DNA from: Flavobacterium filum DSM 17961
Lineage (GTDB): Bacteria > Bacteroidota > Bacteroidia > Flavobacteriales > Flavobacteriaceae
Length of the DNA: 64,000 bases
Direction of reading: 5' to 3'
NCBI RefSeq assembly: GCF_000425465.1
Contig: NZ_AUDM01000006.1
Coordinates: 107,184-171,183 of the forward strand
Position 1 is the first letter of the stretch, and each line of letters opens with the position of its first letter. Below the pieces are notes generated by a model. That model saw only the letters and a program-made list of their open reading frames with translations, was not told where the DNA came from and ran no database searches. Made by a program: the position numbers and the translations under genes. Of the stretch, positions 62,783 to 64,000 are shown in pieces.

Positions 62783-62812
62783 AACCTCACTTTTTGTGGG
62801 GTTTATTTTTTT
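62783..62812 (+). terminator. Terminator after tonB
   Basis: AACCTCAC pairs with GTGGGGTT (one mismatch) around a 5-base loop and is followed by TATTTTTTTT, just before folC. Confidence 0.75.
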
Positions 62813-62816
62813 ACTC

Positions 62817-64000
62817 ATGAATTATCAAGAAACTGTCAATTGGCTATTTAATCAGCTCCCAATGTATCAAACGCAAGGAGCATCGGCATATAAACCAAAC
62901 CTTGACAACACAATTTTGTTGGCCAACTATCTCAACAATCCGGAGAAAAAATTGAAAACCATTCACGTTGCCGGAACAAACGGAAAAGGTTCAACCTCTT
63001 CCCTATTAGCATCGGTTTTACAAGAAGCAGGATATAAAGTGGGATTATATACTTCCCCACATCTAAAAGATTATAGAGAACGTATAAAAATCAATGGAAA
63101 AGAAATTACAGAAGAATTTGTAATCAACTTTGTTTCGCAACACAAAACCTTTTTTGAAAGCCATCAACTTAGTTTCTTTGAAATGACAGTTGGTTTAGCA
63201 TTTGAATATTTTGTGCAAGAAAAAGTAGATATTGCAATCATCGAAGTTGGTATGGGCGGCCGATTAGATTCAACCAATATCATTACACCTTTAATTTCGG
63301 TCATTACAAATATCGGTCTAGATCATACACAATTTCTCGGAAATACATTAGAAGCAATTGCATATGAAAAAGCGGGAATTATCAAACCTAATATTCCGGT
63401 GGTATTAGGTGAATTTACAAGTGAAACAAAACCAGTTTTTATCAAAAAAGCAATTGAAACCAATTCAGAAAAGTATTTTGCTTCCGATTTGATTGAAGAA
63501 ATATATCCCTCCGCCTTATTGGGAGATTATCAAATTCAAAATAGAAAAACAGTGATGCAAACGATTCGTATTTTGCAACAACAAAATGAATATATCATTA
63601 CAGAAGAAAACATTAAAAACGGATTTTTGAATGTCATCCAAAACACCGGTTTAGCTGGTAGATGGCAACAATTAGGAGAAAATCCAACAATAATTTGTGA
63701 TACCGCTCATAACAAACATGGTTTATCAATAGTCCTCAAACAACTCAAAAAACAAAAATTTAAAAATCTTCATATCGTTTTAGGCGTCGTAAACGATAAA
63801 GATTTGGATGAAATTTTACCTTTATTTCCAAAAAATGCAGTGTATTATTTTTGCAGTCCAAAAAATTTACGAGGATTACATCCTGAAATTCTTAAAGAAA
63901 ATGCTGTTAAATTTGGACTTAAAGGGAAAGTATACAATTCTGTTTCAGAAGCTTATAAGAAGGCTAAAGAAAAATCTACCGCAAATGACTTTATTTACGT
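62817..64000 (+). CDS. folC: Folylpolyglutamate synthase/dihydrofolate synthase, C-terminus cut by window edge
   Basis: Plus-strand frame open from ATG at 62817 to the window end (394 codons, no stop). It begins MNYQETVNWLFNQLPMYQTQ. The Mur-ligase P-loop HVAGTNGKGSTSS is at about residues 48-60, followed by YTSPHLKDYRERIKING, EVGMGGRLDSTNI and NIGLDHTQFLG, all typical of FolC. It adds glutamate to folates and, in bifunctional forms, makes dihydrofolate. The start is close to the tonB terminator, so it probably has its own promoter. Confidence 0.93.
   Translation, partial: MNYQETVNWLFNQLPMYQTQGASAYKPNLDNTILLANYLNNPEKKLKTIHVAGTNGKGSTSSLLASVLQEAGYKVGLYTSPHLKDYRERIKINGKEITEEFVINFVSQHKTFFESHQLSFFEMTVGLAFEYFVQEKVDIAIIEVGMGGRLDSTNIITPLISVITNIGLDHTQFLGNTLEAIAYEKAGIIKPNIPVVLGEFTSETKPVFIKKAIETNSEKYFASDLIEEIYPSALLGDYQIQNRKTVMQTIRILQQQNEYIITEENIKNGFLNVIQNTGLAGRWQQLGENPTIICDTAHNKHGLSIVLKQLKKQKFKNLHIVLGVVNDKDLDEILPLFPKNAVYYFCSPKNLRGLHPEILKENAVKFGLKGKVYNSVSEAYKKAKEKSTANDFIY

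Noticed and set aside
62453..62818. Minus-strand frame opposite tonB and its terminator
   Set aside because: It arises from the Gly/Ser-rich codons of tonB and crosses the terminator.
1..64000. tRNA or rRNA genes
   Set aside because: I looked in the intergenic gaps for cloverleaf arms and T-loop GGTTCAAATCC-type words and for rRNA-like stretches and found none; a tRNAscan run would settle this.

Overview
ORGANISM. The window looks like chromosomal DNA of a flavobacterium (Bacteroidota; Flavobacterium or a close relative). It is AT-rich. Several genes are preceded by the Bacteroidota -7 promoter box TAnnTTTG. Two large secreted proteins carry type IX secretion (T9SS) C-terminal signals, one type A (CotH-like protein) and one type B (gliding-associated type). 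The S46 dipeptidyl-peptidase, alpha-2-macroglobulin with a SusC-type plug insert, GbsR/MarR regulator, Mpl-type ligase, short adenylate kinase and NhaD antiporter all fit this group. I found no rRNA, tRNA, CRISPR array, insertion sequence or prophage. LAYOUT. 1-4906 (mostly minus): a truncated secreted protein, a YjjG-like nucleotidase, a three-gene ABC unit (LolD-like ATPase, FtsX-like permease with a duplicated histidine-rich insert, DUF3299-like protein), a PepSY membrane protein and radC. 4997-9540 (plus): a LolA-like protein, a large Asp-box beta-propeller protein and a DUF1287 protein. 9625-11722 (minus): mpl and a TPR protein. 11851-18348: a 2165-residue alpha-2-macroglobulin with a carboxypeptidase-like/TonB-plug insert. 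18401-24372 (minus): S46 peptidase, obg, a CNNM/HlyC-type membrane protein, adk and hpt. 24466-29595 (plus): a helical-repeat protein, a DUF6364/PIN toxin-antitoxin pair with a palindromic operator, purK, purE and an M3 peptidase. 29596-31665: a small accessory patch with a KilA-N gene between imperfect 50-bp direct repeats of the peptidase gene end, plus an HNH-like zinc-finger protein. 31666-33300: a GbsR-type regulator and three small membrane proteins, with the same inverted-repeat operator in front of the regulator and in front of the membrane genes. 33332-37556 (minus): a UbiA-like membrane protein and a T9SS-exported CotH protein. 37857-45579 (plus): gcvP, a group III truncated haemoglobin, a KAS III enzyme, a methyltransferase, a GT2 glycosyltransferase and an MlaE/MlaF pair. 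45582-56747 (minus): T9SS type B protein, CPA2 antiporter, DUF389 protein, mannose-1-phosphate guanylyltransferase, a small membrane protein, SprT-like protein, SDR and acyl-CoA dehydrogenase. 56839-64000 (plus): anmK, an amino-acid dehydrogenase, nhaD, exbB-exbD-tonB and a truncated folC. HOW IT WORKS TOGETHER. Most genes are housekeeping: purine synthesis and salvage (purK, purE, adk, hpt), peptidoglycan recycling (mpl, anmK), glycine cleavage, folate, and envelope energisation (exbB/exbD/tonB, nhaD). The more unusual content lies in three places: the histidine-rich ABC unit, the accessory/GbsR region at 29.6-33.3 kb, and the non-coding repeats. The repeats comprise structured elements of about 100-150 bp in three copies, two REP-like palindromes, and degenerate tandem repeats at gene junctions that in three cases supply the last codons of a neighbouring gene.
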